DNA of 64,000 nucleotides from SSF14 sp046331245 (lineage in GTDB: Bacteria; Actinomycetota; Acidimicrobiia; Acidimicrobiales; Microtrichaceae), in contig JAXLRH010000003.1 of the NCBI GenBank assembly GCA_046331245.1, positions 248,001-312,000 of the forward strand, read 5' to 3'. Made by a program: the position numbers and the translations under genes. Each line of letters opens with the position of its first letter. Position 1 is the first letter of the stretch. Shown piece after piece: positions 15,645 through 25,800 of this stretch. The notes under the pieces were generated by a model, which saw only the letters and a program-made list of their open reading frames with translations, was not told where the DNA came from and did not search any database.

Positions 15645-17300
15645 GTGACCGAGACCCCCGACCCTGCCCCGGGCAACGAGTCGACCCCGAGCAACGCGGC
15701 CAGGACGCTCGCCGCGCTCGGCGGTCCGGCGCTGATCGCCGTCACCGTCGTCGTGGCGTTCGTCGCCGGCAGGCGCCTCTGGTTCTTCAGCGATGACTGG
15801 AACATCGTGGCCGGCTATCACAGCGGCCACCTCCTCGAGCCCTTCAACAGCCACCTGTCGCTCGTGCCCGTGGCGGCGTACCAGGTGCTGTTCCACGCGT
15901 TCGGTCTCGGGTCCTACGTGCCGTACCGCGTCGTCGGCCTCGTCGCGTACGCAGTGCTGGGGTGGGTGGTGTTCCGGTTCGCCCGGGAGCGCGTGGGGCC
16001 GGCGGGCGCCGTGGCCGCGACCGCGCTGGTCCTGTGGAACTCCGGTGGCGTCACCAACGTGATGTTCCCGTTCCTCATGAACTTCTCACTGCCGATCGCC
16101 GCGGTCGCCGCGGCGTGGTGGCACCTCGACCGCAGCACCACCCGCGACGACGGGTGGGCGTCGTGGTGGCTGATCGTCGCGCTCGCCACGAGCGGGCTCG
16201 GCCTGCTCACCGCCGTCGCCGTGGGCGTGGAGCTCGTGTGGACGCGGGCGCCGCTGCGGCGGTGGGCGATCCTCTCCCCTGGGCCCGTGCTGTGGGCCGC
16301 GTGGTACGTCGCGTACGGCGTCGACAGCCCGCCGTCGGGAGGCATCCGGCCCGTGCTCTCCTACGCCGTCCACATGCTGTGGGCCGGCGTCGGCTCGCTC
16401 ACGGGCGGCAACCGGTGGGTCGGCCTGGCACTCATCGCCGCGATTGCCGTCGTGATCGTGCTGTCGGTGGTGCGGCGCACGTTCGACGGTCGTCTCGCCG
16501 GGGCACTCGCCGCGCCGGTGGCGTTCGCCCTGCTCACGGCGGTGTCACGCATCGGCGTGGTGCCGGCGATCCCGCCCGACGAGCTCCGGTACCGCTGGAC
16601 GATCGGCGCGTTCGTGGTGTTCGCGCTCGTGCTCCTCGTACCGGTGTCGCTGCCGCGCGCCGGGGTCCTGTGGCGGCTGATCGTCGGCGCGGCGGCAATC
16701 GCGGCGGTGGTCGACGCCGTCGTGCTCGTGGGCGACGTCCGCGACTGGACGCGCACCGTCGAGGCCGCGGTGCCCGGCGTGCGCGACAACCTCTTCGTCG
16801 CCGAGCGGTCGGCCGCGGTGGACGCCCTCGATCGCTCGCGTGCGCTGCCGGTGAGCTACGTGAAGGTGACCGCCGGCGAGTACGTCGACGCCGTCGCCGA
16901 CCTCGGCTCCCCCCTCGCGGGCCTGACCGAGCGCGACTACGGCGGATCGGAGGGCTCGCGCCTCGCCGCCGACCAGGCAGTGGTGGCCGACCGCGGCGCC
17001 CATCTGTTCATGTCGCTGGGCGCCCCCGACGACCCGCGGTGCGAGGCGGCGGTATCGGTCGGGGCGGGCGGCTCGGTCGACGTGCCCGACGGACGGGTCC
17101 TCCGGGTGACCGCCGCCTCCGACGCGCCTGTCGAGGTGCGGCTCGCCGTGTTCAGCACCGAGGGAGCGTCCGTGGGCACGGTCGAGGCCGGCGGCGACGA
17201 GGGGACGCTCACGGTTGCCGAGCGCACACGGATCCCGGCGTGGCTCCGCTACCGGCTGGTGGTGTCGGCGCCCGCGGTCGTCCGCGCCTGCGACGGCTGA
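15645..17300 (+). CDS. GT-C-like multi-pass membrane protein
   Basis: About 551 residues. The first membrane segment (about 25-42) is followed by RRLWFFSDDWNIVAGY, with an acidic pair at residues 50-51, then about nine more hydrophobic segments and a C-terminal exported domain from about residue 370 to 551. The DDW after the first segment is typical of GT-C-type enzymes, but I recognise no named subfamily. I prefer the GTG at 15645, 7 bases after AATGCT, over an ATG at 15633, because most neighbours have starts 6-9 bases after such a hexamer. The last 52 bases overlap the convergent double-acyltransferase gene. Confidence 0.65.
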   Translation: MTETPDPAPGNESTPSNAARTLAALGGPALIAVTVVVAFVAGRRLWFFSDDWNIVAGYHSGHLLEPFNSHLSLVPVAAYQVLFHAFGLGSYVPYRVVGLVAYAVLGWVVFRFARERVGPAGAVAATALVLWNSGGVTNVMFPFLMNFSLPIAAVAAAWWHLDRSTTRDDGWASWWLIVALATSGLGLLTAVAVGVELVWTRAPLRRWAILSPGPVLWAAWYVAYGVDSPPSGGIRPVLSYAVHMLWAGVGSLTGGNRWVGLALIAAIAVVIVLSVVRRTFDGRLAGALAAPVAFALLTAVSRIGVVPAIPPDELRYRWTIGAFVVFALVLLVPVSLPRAGVLWRLIVGAAAIAAVVDAVVLVGDVRDWTRTVEAAVPGVRDNLFVAERSAAVDALDRSRALPVSYVKVTAGEYVDAVADLGSPLAGLTERDYGGSEGSRLAADQAVVADRGAHLFMSLGAPDDPRCEAAVSVGAGGSVDVPDGRVLRVTAASDAPVEVRLAVFSTEGASVGTVEAGGDEGTLTVAERTRIPAWLRYRLVVSAPAVVRACDG

Positions 17301-19615
17301 TTGTCGGTCGGCTGATCGTCGGTCGACGTCCGAGCATTGCGCGACCGCAGGAACGGCTGCTCCACGAAGCGATAGCTCAGCGCCGCCGCGGCGAACGAGG
17401 CGACGACGGCCACGCCGAAGCGGATCGCGACCGGCGCATCGGGGATCGCCCGGTTCGTCCAGATGTAGATCGGCAGATGCCACAGGTACAGCGAGTACGA
17501 GATGCGCCCGACTGCTCGCAGCGGCGCCCAGCCGGCGATCGTCGCCACCGGCGAGCCGTCCTCGACCAGCGCCGCCAGGATCGTCGCGACGGCGGCCACG
17601 GCGATGAGGGTGAAGCCGCCGGCGAACAGCGAGTGGTCGCCGGCCCGGAACCACCACCAGGCCCCGAGGATGGCCACGCCCCCGATGGCGCCGGCGTGCC
17701 GGGCGACTCGATCGGGAACCACCCGCGCGCGCCACAGCACCGCGCCGAGACCGCCGATGATCATCGAGTCGGCACGCACGTCGGTGCGCTCGTACAACGC
17801 CTCGAGATCGACGCCGTGGCGGAACTCGACGAGCCGCCAGAGCGCCACGGCCAGTGCCGCCGCCGACAGCGCCCACACGAGCGCCGACGTCGCGTCGATG
17901 CGGCGCCGGGCCCAGTACACCGCGAGCCCGCACAGCACGTAGAGCTGGCCCTCGACCGCCAGCGACCACAGGTGCACGAGGGCGAAGGGCGGGTGATGGC
18001 CGAACGTGAGCTGCCAGTTGTTGAGGAAGGTGAGCGCGAGGAGCGCCTGGCGCCCCTCCTCGGCCAGCGATTCGCCGAGCAGCGCGATCACGATCGCGTG
18101 CAGCACGAAGAAGGCCACCATGGGCGGGATCAGCCGGCGGGCACGCCGGCCGAGGAACGCGCTGAGCGAGACGGTGCCGGTGCGATCACGCTCGCGGAGC
18201 AGCGTCGCGCTGATGAGGAAGCCGGAGAGGACGAGGAAGACGTCCACACCGAGGAACCCGCCGCGCAGCAGCCAGTGGTCGTGCCCCGGGTCGACGAAGA
18301 TGATGTGGGTGCCCAGCACCGCGAGGATCGACAGGCCGCGAAGGCCGTCGAGCGTCGGGGCACGGCCGAGCAGGCGGGGCGGGAACGCCTCGGGCGACGT
18401 GTCCCGTGAGGCGAACACCGCGTCGACCATGCGCTGCGGCCACCGCTCCAGCACCCAATAGCCGGCGCCCGCGAGCGCGACGCTGGCCACGACGACCACC
18501 GCGAACGTCATGGGGAACGGCGTGTTGAACACCGGGTGGCCGGGCCGGGCGAACCACCGCTCGCCCACCCACTGGTGCCACAGGTACACGCCGTAGGAGC
18601 CGAGCCCCACCGCCGCAGCGACACGCGCGCCCCAGTGCTCGCTCGACCTCCGGTTGTCCGGCGCTGCGAGGGCCGGCGGCGCGGCGAGGGCCGTCGGCGC
18701 GGCGAGGGCCGTGGGCGCGACGAGGAGCGCGGCCGTCACGAGGAACAGCGCGTGCCGGGCGAAGGTCTGCGGACCGTCGAACCCGGTGTGGAGCGCCGGC
18801 AGGCCGAGGTGCGCAGCGGCGATCCAGAGCGCGGCGGCGGCCACCACGTAGGAGGCGACGCGGGCGGGCAGCCGCACGACCAGCGGCCTCGCCCGCTCGG
18901 CCAGCACTGCGAGTCCGACGCCGACAGCGAAGTTGTCGAGGTGGTTCGGCAGCCACGTCAGCAGGGCGCCACGCACGTCGATCGCTCCCGGTCGCTGGTA
19001 GTCGAAGGTGCTCGTGCCGGCGACCACCGCCGCCCGGAACGCGTAGGCGACCGCCACCCACACGAGCAGCGAGCCACCGATCCAGGCGAGTCGCCGCTCA
19101 CGGTCCGTGATCCCCCGGCGGTCGAGCACGCGGCGGCACAGCCAGAACCACACCGGCACCAGCATGTAGAACGACAGCTCGGTCGCGAGGCTCCACGACT
19201 GCGTGATCGGGCCGATCGCCGTCGCCGGCCGGTAGATGTGCGTGAGCGTGACGAAGCTCAGGAGGCGCGGCACCGACGGCAGGTCGCCACTCGCCGTGGC
19301 GAGCGAGACGGCCAGCACCAGCCAGTACAGCGGGTAGATGCGAGCCGCCCGGCGCAGCAGGTAGCGGGGCGTGGGCGGTGCGGACGTGCCCTCGGCCGCG
19401 GCCCGGAGGAACGGCCGGCTGATGAGGAGGCCCGAGAGCACGAAGAAGACCGGCACGCCGACGTCGAGCCGCGGCAGCACCAGCCGTAGCGAGGAGCTCC
19501 AGCGCACGGGATTGACGACGCCGGTGACGAACGCGACGTGGGACACGACGACCGCCAGGGCCGCCGCACCACGGAGCAGATCGAGGCCGACGCGGCGCGT
19601 CCCCGGAGAAGTCAC
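17249..19615 (-). CDS. tandem fusion of two acyltransferase-3 domains
   Basis: A 788-residue protein containing two complete acyltransferase-3 domains and no SGNH domain. Domain one (about 8-395) starts GLDLLRGAAALAVVVSHVAF with His26 and contains YGVYLWHQWV. Domain two (about 418-757) starts TLDGLRGLSILAVLGTHIIF with His437, and contains SLAVEGQLY and ISYSLYLWHLP. The first is of the more divergent family branch; the second resembles the other paralogs here, so a fusion of different genes is likelier than a recent duplication. An alanine-rich PTALAA repeat lies at 301-318. About twenty membrane segments are expected. The GTG start at 19615 was chosen because the homologous sequence begins immediately afterwards and the divergent gene starts 31 bases away. 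The 3' end overlaps the convergent gene by 52 bases. Confidence 0.87.
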   Translation of the reverse strand: MTSPGTRRVGLDLLRGAAALAVVVSHVAFVTGVVNPVRWSSSLRLVLPRLDVGVPVFFVLSGLLISRPFLRAAAEGTSAPPTPRYLLRRAARIYPLYWLVLAVSLATASGDLPSVPRLLSFVTLTHIYRPATAIGPITQSWSLATELSFYMLVPVWFWLCRRVLDRRGITDRERRLAWIGGSLLVWVAVAYAFRAAVVAGTSTFDYQRPGAIDVRGALLTWLPNHLDNFAVGVGLAVLAERARPLVVRLPARVASYVVAAAALWIAAAHLGLPALHTGFDGPQTFARHALFLVTAALLVAPTALAAPTALAAPPALAAPDNRRSSEHWGARVAAAVGLGSYGVYLWHQWVGERWFARPGHPVFNTPFPMTFAVVVVASVALAGAGYWVLERWPQRMVDAVFASRDTSPEAFPPRLLGRAPTLDGLRGLSILAVLGTHIIFVDPGHDHWLLRGGFLGVDVFLVLSGFLISATLLRERDRTGTVSLSAFLGRRARRLIPPMVAFFVLHAIVIALLGESLAEEGRQALLALTFLNNWQLTFGHHPPFALVHLWSLAVEGQLYVLCGLAVYWARRRIDATSALVWALSAAALAVALWRLVEFRHGVDLEALYERTDVRADSMIIGGLGAVLWRARVVPDRVARHAGAIGGVAILGAWWWFRAGDHSLFAGGFTLIAVAAVATILAALVEDGSPVATIAGWAPLRAVGRISYSLYLWHLPIYIWTNRAIPDAPVAIRFGVAVVASFAAAALSYRFVEQPFLRSRNARTSTDDQPTDNQPSQARTTAGADTTSR
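18667..18720 (-). repeat. three 18-base tandem repeats encoding PTALAA
   Basis: Units at 18667-18684, 18685-18702 and 18703-18720 differ at few positions. They encode three PTALAA-like repeats inside the first acyltransferase-3 domain of the tandem fusion. Confidence 0.8.
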
Positions 19616-19645
19616 TCCGTTAGCATGCTCCACCCCGGAGCACCC

Positions 19646-21589
19646 ATGGACGAACCCCCTCTCGAACACCTCTCCGGGCCGCGTCCCGGTACGGCTCGCG
19701 CCGACACCTCCCGCGCCGACGCCGCGACCCTCGCGACCGTGCTCCTCTGCGGCGTCGTGGTGGGGATGGGCGCGGTGGCCTCGGCGCGTGGCTGGATCCC
19801 CACGGGTGACGACGCCTTCCTGTCGCTCCGCACCCGCCACCTGTTCGGCGCGCACCCGATCCTCCTCAACAACGCATCGTCGGCGGGGCCCTCGGCGGGC
19901 TCGCAGTACAACCACCCGGGCGCGTTCCCGCTCACGCTGCTCGCGCCGATCACGATGCTCGGCGGCCCGGGGTCCATCGCGCTCGCGACGGCGGTGTTCA
20001 ACGCGGCGTGGATCGCCGCGATCAGCGTGATGACCCGTCGCATCGCCGGCCGCAGCGCGCAGCTCGTCGCGCTCGTCACCGCCGCCACGCTGGTGTGGAG
20101 CATGGGGGCGACGTTCCTCGTCGACCCGTGGAACCCGAACTTCGGCGTGTGGCCCGTCGCCGCGATGGTGGTCGCCGCCTGGGGCGCCCGGCAGGGCCGC
20201 CACCGGCTGCTCGCGGTCGCCGTGCTCGCGGCGTCGGTCGCCTTCCAGACGCACCTCAGCCTCACCGTGCTCTCCGCCGCGGTGGCGGGCTGGGCGCTGC
20301 TCGGCGTGCTCGGCGACTGGTACACGGCATCGCGCGACGCCGACGAGTCGGACCGGGCGGCGGCGCGTCGACCGATCGCCCGGGCGTTGCTCCTGGCGGT
20401 CGTCGTGGGAGCGGTCGCCAACGCCCAGATGCTGGCCGACGAGGTGTTCGGCTCGGGGAACCTCTCCAAGATCCTCGAGGGCACGGGGTTCAAGGAGGCC
20501 ACGGTCACGGTCCGCCAGATCGTCACGGTGCTCGCGTCGAAGGCGGTCATCCCGCCGATGTGGCTCCGCGGCAGCTGGGCCGGGCCCGTCCTGCGCGCCG
20601 ACCTCGCGTCGGTGCCGGTCACGATCGTGGCCGCCGTCGTCGTGCTGGTGCTGACGGCCGTCGCCGTGGCGCGGTCCCGGCGTCGCGTGCCGGTGCTGAG
20701 CAGCCTGTTCGGCGTGCTCGCCGTGGCGTTCGTGAGCGCGACCCTGGTGGCGACGAAGTTCCCGCTCCGCATCGGCATCCCGCTGCCGTACTTCCGGTGG
20801 GTGTGGCCGCTGGCCGCGATCTGGGCCGCGGCGATCCTCACGGCGCTCGTGCTCGCCGCGACCCCCAGGACGGGGCGCGCCGGGGTCGCGGTCCCGGTGG
20901 CGGTCGGGCTGGTGGTCGTGCTGGCGGGGGCGGCGCTCGTGCCCGCGAATCGCGACGTGTCGCCGAACCCGGAGTGGGCCCAGCGGACATCGCGCGTCCT
21001 CTCCCGCCGCGCCATCGCAGCGACACGCGGCCACGGGCCCGTCGTGATGGACCAGTCCATACAGGAGGCGGCGCTCTGGGTGATCCCCGCGCTGATCGAC
21101 CAGCTCGACGCGGCGGGCGTCGAGGTGCGGGCGTCCGACGCTGTGCTCGTGCAGCAGACCGACGACGCGTACCGGGCCCGCGGCGACGAGCGCTGGCACC
21201 TCGTCACCAAGGGCGGCCTCCAGATCGACGACGCGCCCGCCGGCTCGCGCCTGCTGGCCCGACGCGACGCGCTCACGTCCTCCGAACGCGACGAGCTCGA
21301 CGCGCTCGTCGAGGCGCTCACCCCGGCCGTCGAGCGGCCGGGCGCCGTGCGGCTCACGGCCGTCGGGCGATCCGAGACCGATGCCGCCGACCTCCGCCAC
21401 CTCACGACCGGCGAGCTCCCGGCCCCGGAGCTCCTGCGCTCGGTCCCCCTGCGGCTCGCGTTGGAGCGCGGCGCCGTGGTGATCGACGGCGCCCCCCGCT
21501 CCGACCTCATGCGGGCGACCCAGCTCGGCGCCCTCGACGGGGGCCGGTCGATCGCGCTCTACCTCGTGGACGGCCGCGTCAGCGGTTGA
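19646..21589 (+). CDS. GT-C-like multi-pass membrane protein with exported C-terminal domain
   Basis: About 647 residues. The first membrane segment (about 28-46) is followed by GWIPTGDDAFLSLRTRHLFG, with an acidic pair at residues 55-56, as in GT-C proteins. A Tyr/Asn/His/Pro loop (SQYNHPGAFP) precedes further hydrophobic segments. From about residue 440 the protein is soluble and presumably external. The ATG at 19646 has GGAG at 19637-19640; an ATG at 19625 overlaps the TAGCAT element and is less likely. It starts 31 bases from the divergent double acyltransferase and overlaps the next convergent acyltransferase by 11 bases. Sugar specificity is unknown. Confidence 0.65.
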   Translation: MDEPPLEHLSGPRPGTARADTSRADAATLATVLLCGVVVGMGAVASARGWIPTGDDAFLSLRTRHLFGAHPILLNNASSAGPSAGSQYNHPGAFPLTLLAPITMLGGPGSIALATAVFNAAWIAAISVMTRRIAGRSAQLVALVTAATLVWSMGATFLVDPWNPNFGVWPVAAMVVAAWGARQGRHRLLAVAVLAASVAFQTHLSLTVLSAAVAGWALLGVLGDWYTASRDADESDRAAARRPIARALLLAVVVGAVANAQMLADEVFGSGNLSKILEGTGFKEATVTVRQIVTVLASKAVIPPMWLRGSWAGPVLRADLASVPVTIVAAVVVLVLTAVAVARSRRRVPVLSSLFGVLAVAFVSATLVATKFPLRIGIPLPYFRWVWPLAAIWAAAILTALVLAATPRTGRAGVAVPVAVGLVVVLAGAALVPANRDVSPNPEWAQRTSRVLSRRAIAATRGHGPVVMDQSIQEAALWVIPALIDQLDAAGVEVRASDAVLVQQTDDAYRARGDERWHLVTKGGLQIDDAPAGSRLLARRDALTSSERDELDALVEALTPAVERPGAVRLTAVGRSETDAADLRHLTTGELPAPELLRSVPLRLALERGAVVIDGAPRSDLMRATQLGALDGGRSIALYLVDGRVSG

Positions 21590-22763
21590 TCACCACGCAC
21601 ACCACGACGATGAACGCGGCGGTGCCCGCCCACGCGAACGCGAAGTTGCGGCCCTTGAGCACCCGCTGCTTGCGGATGGGCTCCTCCACCCAGTGCGCCA
21701 GGGGCCAGGCGACGGCGAGCGAGATGACGAACCGGACGACGGTGAGCGTCCAACCCGACAGGCCGGTGTGCGCCGGCTGGGTGGCCAGTGCGATCGGCCA
21801 GTGCACCAGGTAGAGCGGGTAGCTGAGCTTGCCGATCTCGACGAGGGGACGGAAGGCCATCAGCCGGGCGAACGGCGAGCCCCACGACGCCGCGCCGAGG
21901 ATCATGCCGATGTTGAGGAGCGACACGGCGGCGAGACCGCCGTCGAGCACCCAGGCGTCGTGCTCGCTCACCCATCCCCACAGCACGAACGTGACGGCGA
22001 GGCTGACGAAGCCGACGATCCCCCACCACCGTGCGCTCGGCCATCCCCATCGCTGCACGGCCATCGCGAGGAGGCATCCGGCGACGAGCTCCGACGCCCG
22101 GATGTCGGTGCCGAACAGCTCGCGGTTGGGCGTGGAGTGCACCACGACCATCGCGACGATCGACGCGAGGCCGATCAGCGAGAGGGCGATCGCCAGCCAT
22201 CGCCGCCACAGGCGAGCGAACATCGCGAGCCCGATCACGATCGACATGCCGAGGTAGAACTGCTCCTCGATCGACAGCGACCAGTACGGCGAGAGCGGGC
22301 CGAGGGTGCGGAGGCCCTGGTTGCGTGACGAGGCGTATCCGATGTCCTGCCAGTTCTTGAAGCTGAAGATCGCCGCGACGACGTTCGACGGGAGCAGCTT
22401 CCCCCAGGCGCCCTCCCACACCACCGGCATGAGCGCGGCGACGAGGATCACGGTGAGGGAGGCCGGCACGAGCCGGCGGAAGCGGCGGCGCCAGAACGCC
22501 GACCAGTCGACCGTCGAGGCCCGCTGCTTCTCGATCAGCAGCAGCGACGTGATGAGGAACCCCGACAGCGTGAAGAACATCGAGGGCGCGAAGTAGGAGC
22601 CGGGGGCGATGAGGGACGGCGGTTTGCCGTCGACGGCGCTCGTGACCGAGAAGTGGAACAGCAGCACCGGGAAGACGAGGAGCCCGCGGATGCCGTCGAG
22701 CGCGGGCACGTACGGGAACGAGGTGCGGATGTCGCCGGGGCGTGGCGGAGCGGCAACGAACAC
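21579..22763 (-). CDS. acyltransferase-3 (OafA-like) without SGNH domain
   Basis: A 394-residue membrane O-acyltransferase consisting only of the acyltransferase-3 domain. It starts VPALDGIRGLLVFPVLLFHF near residue 20 and contains SLSIEEQFYLG and KLSYPLYLVHWP. The C-terminus ends in one more hydrophobic segment (FAWAGTAAFIVVVCVV). Lacking an SGNH partner domain, it may act alone or with a separate esterase-like protein. I chose the GTG at 22763 because TAGGTT lies 7 bases before it. A start at 22886 would run over the promoter of the divergent AftD-like gene. Confidence 0.85.
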   Translation of the reverse strand: MFVAAPPRPGDIRTSFPYVPALDGIRGLLVFPVLLFHFSVTSAVDGKPPSLIAPGSYFAPSMFFTLSGFLITSLLLIEKQRASTVDWSAFWRRRFRRLVPASLTVILVAALMPVVWEGAWGKLLPSNVVAAIFSFKNWQDIGYASSRNQGLRTLGPLSPYWSLSIEEQFYLGMSIVIGLAMFARLWRRWLAIALSLIGLASIVAMVVVHSTPNRELFGTDIRASELVAGCLLAMAVQRWGWPSARWWGIVGFVSLAVTFVLWGWVSEHDAWVLDGGLAAVSLLNIGMILGAASWGSPFARLMAFRPLVEIGKLSYPLYLVHWPIALATQPAHTGLSGWTLTVVRFVISLAVAWPLAHWVEEPIRKQRVLKGRNFAFAWAGTAAFIVVVCVVINR

Positions 22764-22770
22764 GTGCGAG

Positions 22771-22776
22771 AACCTA
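22771..22776 (-). promoter_or_regulatory. TAGGTT -10 element, leaderless promoter of the SGNH-less acyltransferase
   Basis: On the minus strand TAGGTT lies 7 bases before the GTG at 22763. The divergent TACTTT element begins 28 bases away at 22805. Confidence 0.5.
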
Positions 22777-22804
22777 CCGGCACGGACCGGAGCCACTCGC
22801 GGAC

Positions 22805-22810
22805 TACTTT
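22805..22810 (+). promoter_or_regulatory. TACTTT -10 element, leaderless promoter of the AftD-like gene
   Basis: TACTTT lies 8 bases before the GTG at 22819 and no ribosome-binding site is visible. Confidence 0.5.
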
Positions 22811-22818
22811 GGGACGCC

Positions 22819-25800
22819 GTGCGGATCCCGCGAGTGCCCCTCAGACGTCCCGCGCTCGCTCGGCCCGCAGTCGGCCCGATCCGCATCGGCGACGTGCTGC
22901 TGGCGCTCGTGTCCTACGTGCCGCTCCTCCTGACCCATCGCGGCAAGCTCGGCGCCGACACGAAGGCCTACCTCTACCTCGACCCGGCCAAGCTGATGAG
23001 TAAGGCGCCGTACCTGTGGGACCCGTCGGTGGGCCTCGGCACGGTGACCCACCAGAACATCGGCTACCTGTTCCCGATGGGGCCGTACTACTGGCTGATG
23101 GCCGAGCTGCACGTGCCCGACTGGATCGCGCAGCGGCTGTGGTTCGGCTCGATCATCTTCCTGGCGGGCCTCGGCGTGCGGTACCTCCTGCGCACGCTCC
23201 GGTGGGACGGCCCCGGCGTGACGGTCGCGGCGTTCTCGTACGCCCTCAGCCCGTACCTCCTCCACTACATCTACAAGCACTCGGTGATCCTCCTGCCGTT
23301 CACGGCGCTGCCGTGGCTGGTGGCGTTCACGGCCCGGTCGCTGCGCCAGCCGGGGTGGCGGCATCCGGCGCTGTTCGCGCTCGTGGCGCTGGCGTCGGGC
23401 GGCATCAACGCCACCTCGCTGCTCCTGGTGCTGCTCGCTCCGGGCCTGTGGGTGGTGCACGCCGTGTTCGTCGAGAAGGAGCTGACGTTCCGGGCGGCGA
23501 TCCCGCCGGTGCTCCGCATCGGTCTGCTGAGCGCGCTCACGTCGCTGTGGTGGGTGGCCGGGCTCTCGATCCAGGGCAAGTTCGGCATCAACGTGCTCCG
23601 GTTCACCGAGACGTACCGCACTGTGTCCGACGCGTCGACGTCGGCGGAGATCGGACGTTCGCTCGGCTACTGGTTCTTCTACGGGGTCGACACGTTCGGG
23701 CCGTGGTTCAAGGCGGCGGCGACGATGACGACCTCGCTGCCGGCGCTGGCCCTCTCGTTCGCCGTGCCGATCGTCTGCGTGGCGTGCGGTCTGTGGGTGC
23801 GGTTCCGCTACCGCATCTTCTTCGTGGCCGTCGCCCTCGTCGGCCTCGTCGTGTCGGTCGGATCGCATCCGCTCGACAACCCGTCACCCTACGGCGAGGT
23901 GTTCAAGGCCTTCTCGAACACCGAGTCGGGCCTCGCGCTCCGCTCGACGCCACGGGCCATCCCGCTCCTGGCGCTCGCGCTCGCCGCCTTCCTCGGCGCC
24001 GGCGTGGCCGCCGCGTCACGCCGCTTCCCCGCCCGCCGGCTGGCGTTCGCCGGCGGCGCGCTGCTGATGGTGATGGCGAACCTGTCGCCGCTGTTCACGG
24101 GCCGGATGATCGACCCGTTCCTGGAGCGGCCGAACGACGTGCCCGAGTACTGGAAGCAGGTCGGCAAGCGCCTCGACGCGGGCGACCGAGCCACCCGGGC
24201 GCTGGAGATCCCCGGCATCGAGTTCGCCAACTACCGCTGGGGAGCGTCCGTCGATCCGATCACGCCGGGCCTCACCGATCGGGCGTACGCGGCCCGCGAG
24301 CTCGTGCCCTACGGCTCGAACGCGTCGGCGAACCTGATGAACGCGATCGACACGCCGCTGCAGGACCGGAGCTTCGATCCCGAGTCGTACGCGTCGATCC
24401 TCCGGATGCTGAGCGTCGGCGACCTCGTGGTGCGCAACGACCTCGAGTACGAGCGGTTCCGCACGCCGCGCCCCCGCCCGCTCGAGCACTGGATGCGGGA
24501 GACGCCCGGGCTGGGGACGGCCTCGCAGTTCGGCTCCGACGCGCCGAACGTGGCGACGTCCACCTCGCCGCTCCTCGACGATCTCGAGCTGTCGACGCCC
24601 GACACCGATCCCGATCCCCACGCCGTGTCCGTGTACCCGGTCCAGGATCCGCTGCCTGTGCTGCGCACCGTGCCGGCCGAACGCCCGACGATCCTGTCGG
24701 GCGACGGCGAGGGCGTGGTGAGCGCGGCGGAGGCCGGGGCCCTCGACCCCGATCACCTGCTCGTCTACTCCGGCACCGTCTCCAACGACCGCACGGCCAT
24801 GACCCGCCTGCTCGACGAGGGCGCGCAGCTCGTCGTCACCGACACCAACCGCAAGGCCGGCCGCCGGTGGGGCACGACGAAGGACAACGACGGCTACACG
24901 GAGATGGCCGACGAGACCGCCCCCGCCGACCCGTCCGACAACCGTCTCGACCTGTTCGACGGGCGCGGCACCGCCGTGCAGACCGTCGCGATCCAGTCCG
25001 GTGGCGTCACGGCCACGGCGTCGGGCTACGGCAACCCGCTGTCGTTCACCCCGGGCGACCGTGCCGTGAACGCGGTCGACGGCAACCTGTCGACGGCATG
25101 GAAGGTCGGCGCGTTCAGCGACGTCACCGGCGAGTGGCTGCAGCTGGAGCTCCCCAGGACGGGCCGGCCGTCGACGCTGAAGCTGGTGCAGCCGTCGGCC
25201 GACGTGAACCGCTGGATCACCAAGGTGCGTCTCACGTTCGACGGACGGGCCCCGATGGACGTCGAGCTCGGCGACGCCTCCCGCACCGACGGGCAGACGA
25301 TCGCGTTGGGCGACCGCTCGTTCCGCACGCTGCGGATCACGGTGCTCGAGACCGATCGTGGCGTGCTCGGCAGCTACAAGGGACTGAGCGGTGTCGGGTT
25401 CCGCGAGGCCACGCTGGGCGACGCGGCGCCGACCGTGGAGGTGATCCGGCCGCCGGTCGACCTGCTCCGCGCCGTCGGGAAGCGTCTCGCCGACACGCCG
25501 GTGCAGTTCGTGTTCCGGCGCCGCACGGCTCCGGCCGATTCCGGAGCGGTCGACGAGGAGACCCGCCTCGTCCGTCAGGTGGACCTCCCCGCTGCCCGCG
25601 AGGCGGCGGTGCGCGGCAAGTTCCGCATCGACCCCGACGCACCCGACGACCGGATCGACGCGCTCCTCGGGCTGAGTGGCGCCACGATCACGTCGTCGAG
25701 CGGCCTCCGTGGTGATGCCCGCTCACGGGCGTCGAAGGCGTTCGACGACGACACGATGACGGCCTGGCAGTCGAGGATGTCCCCGGACGCCGGCGAGTGG

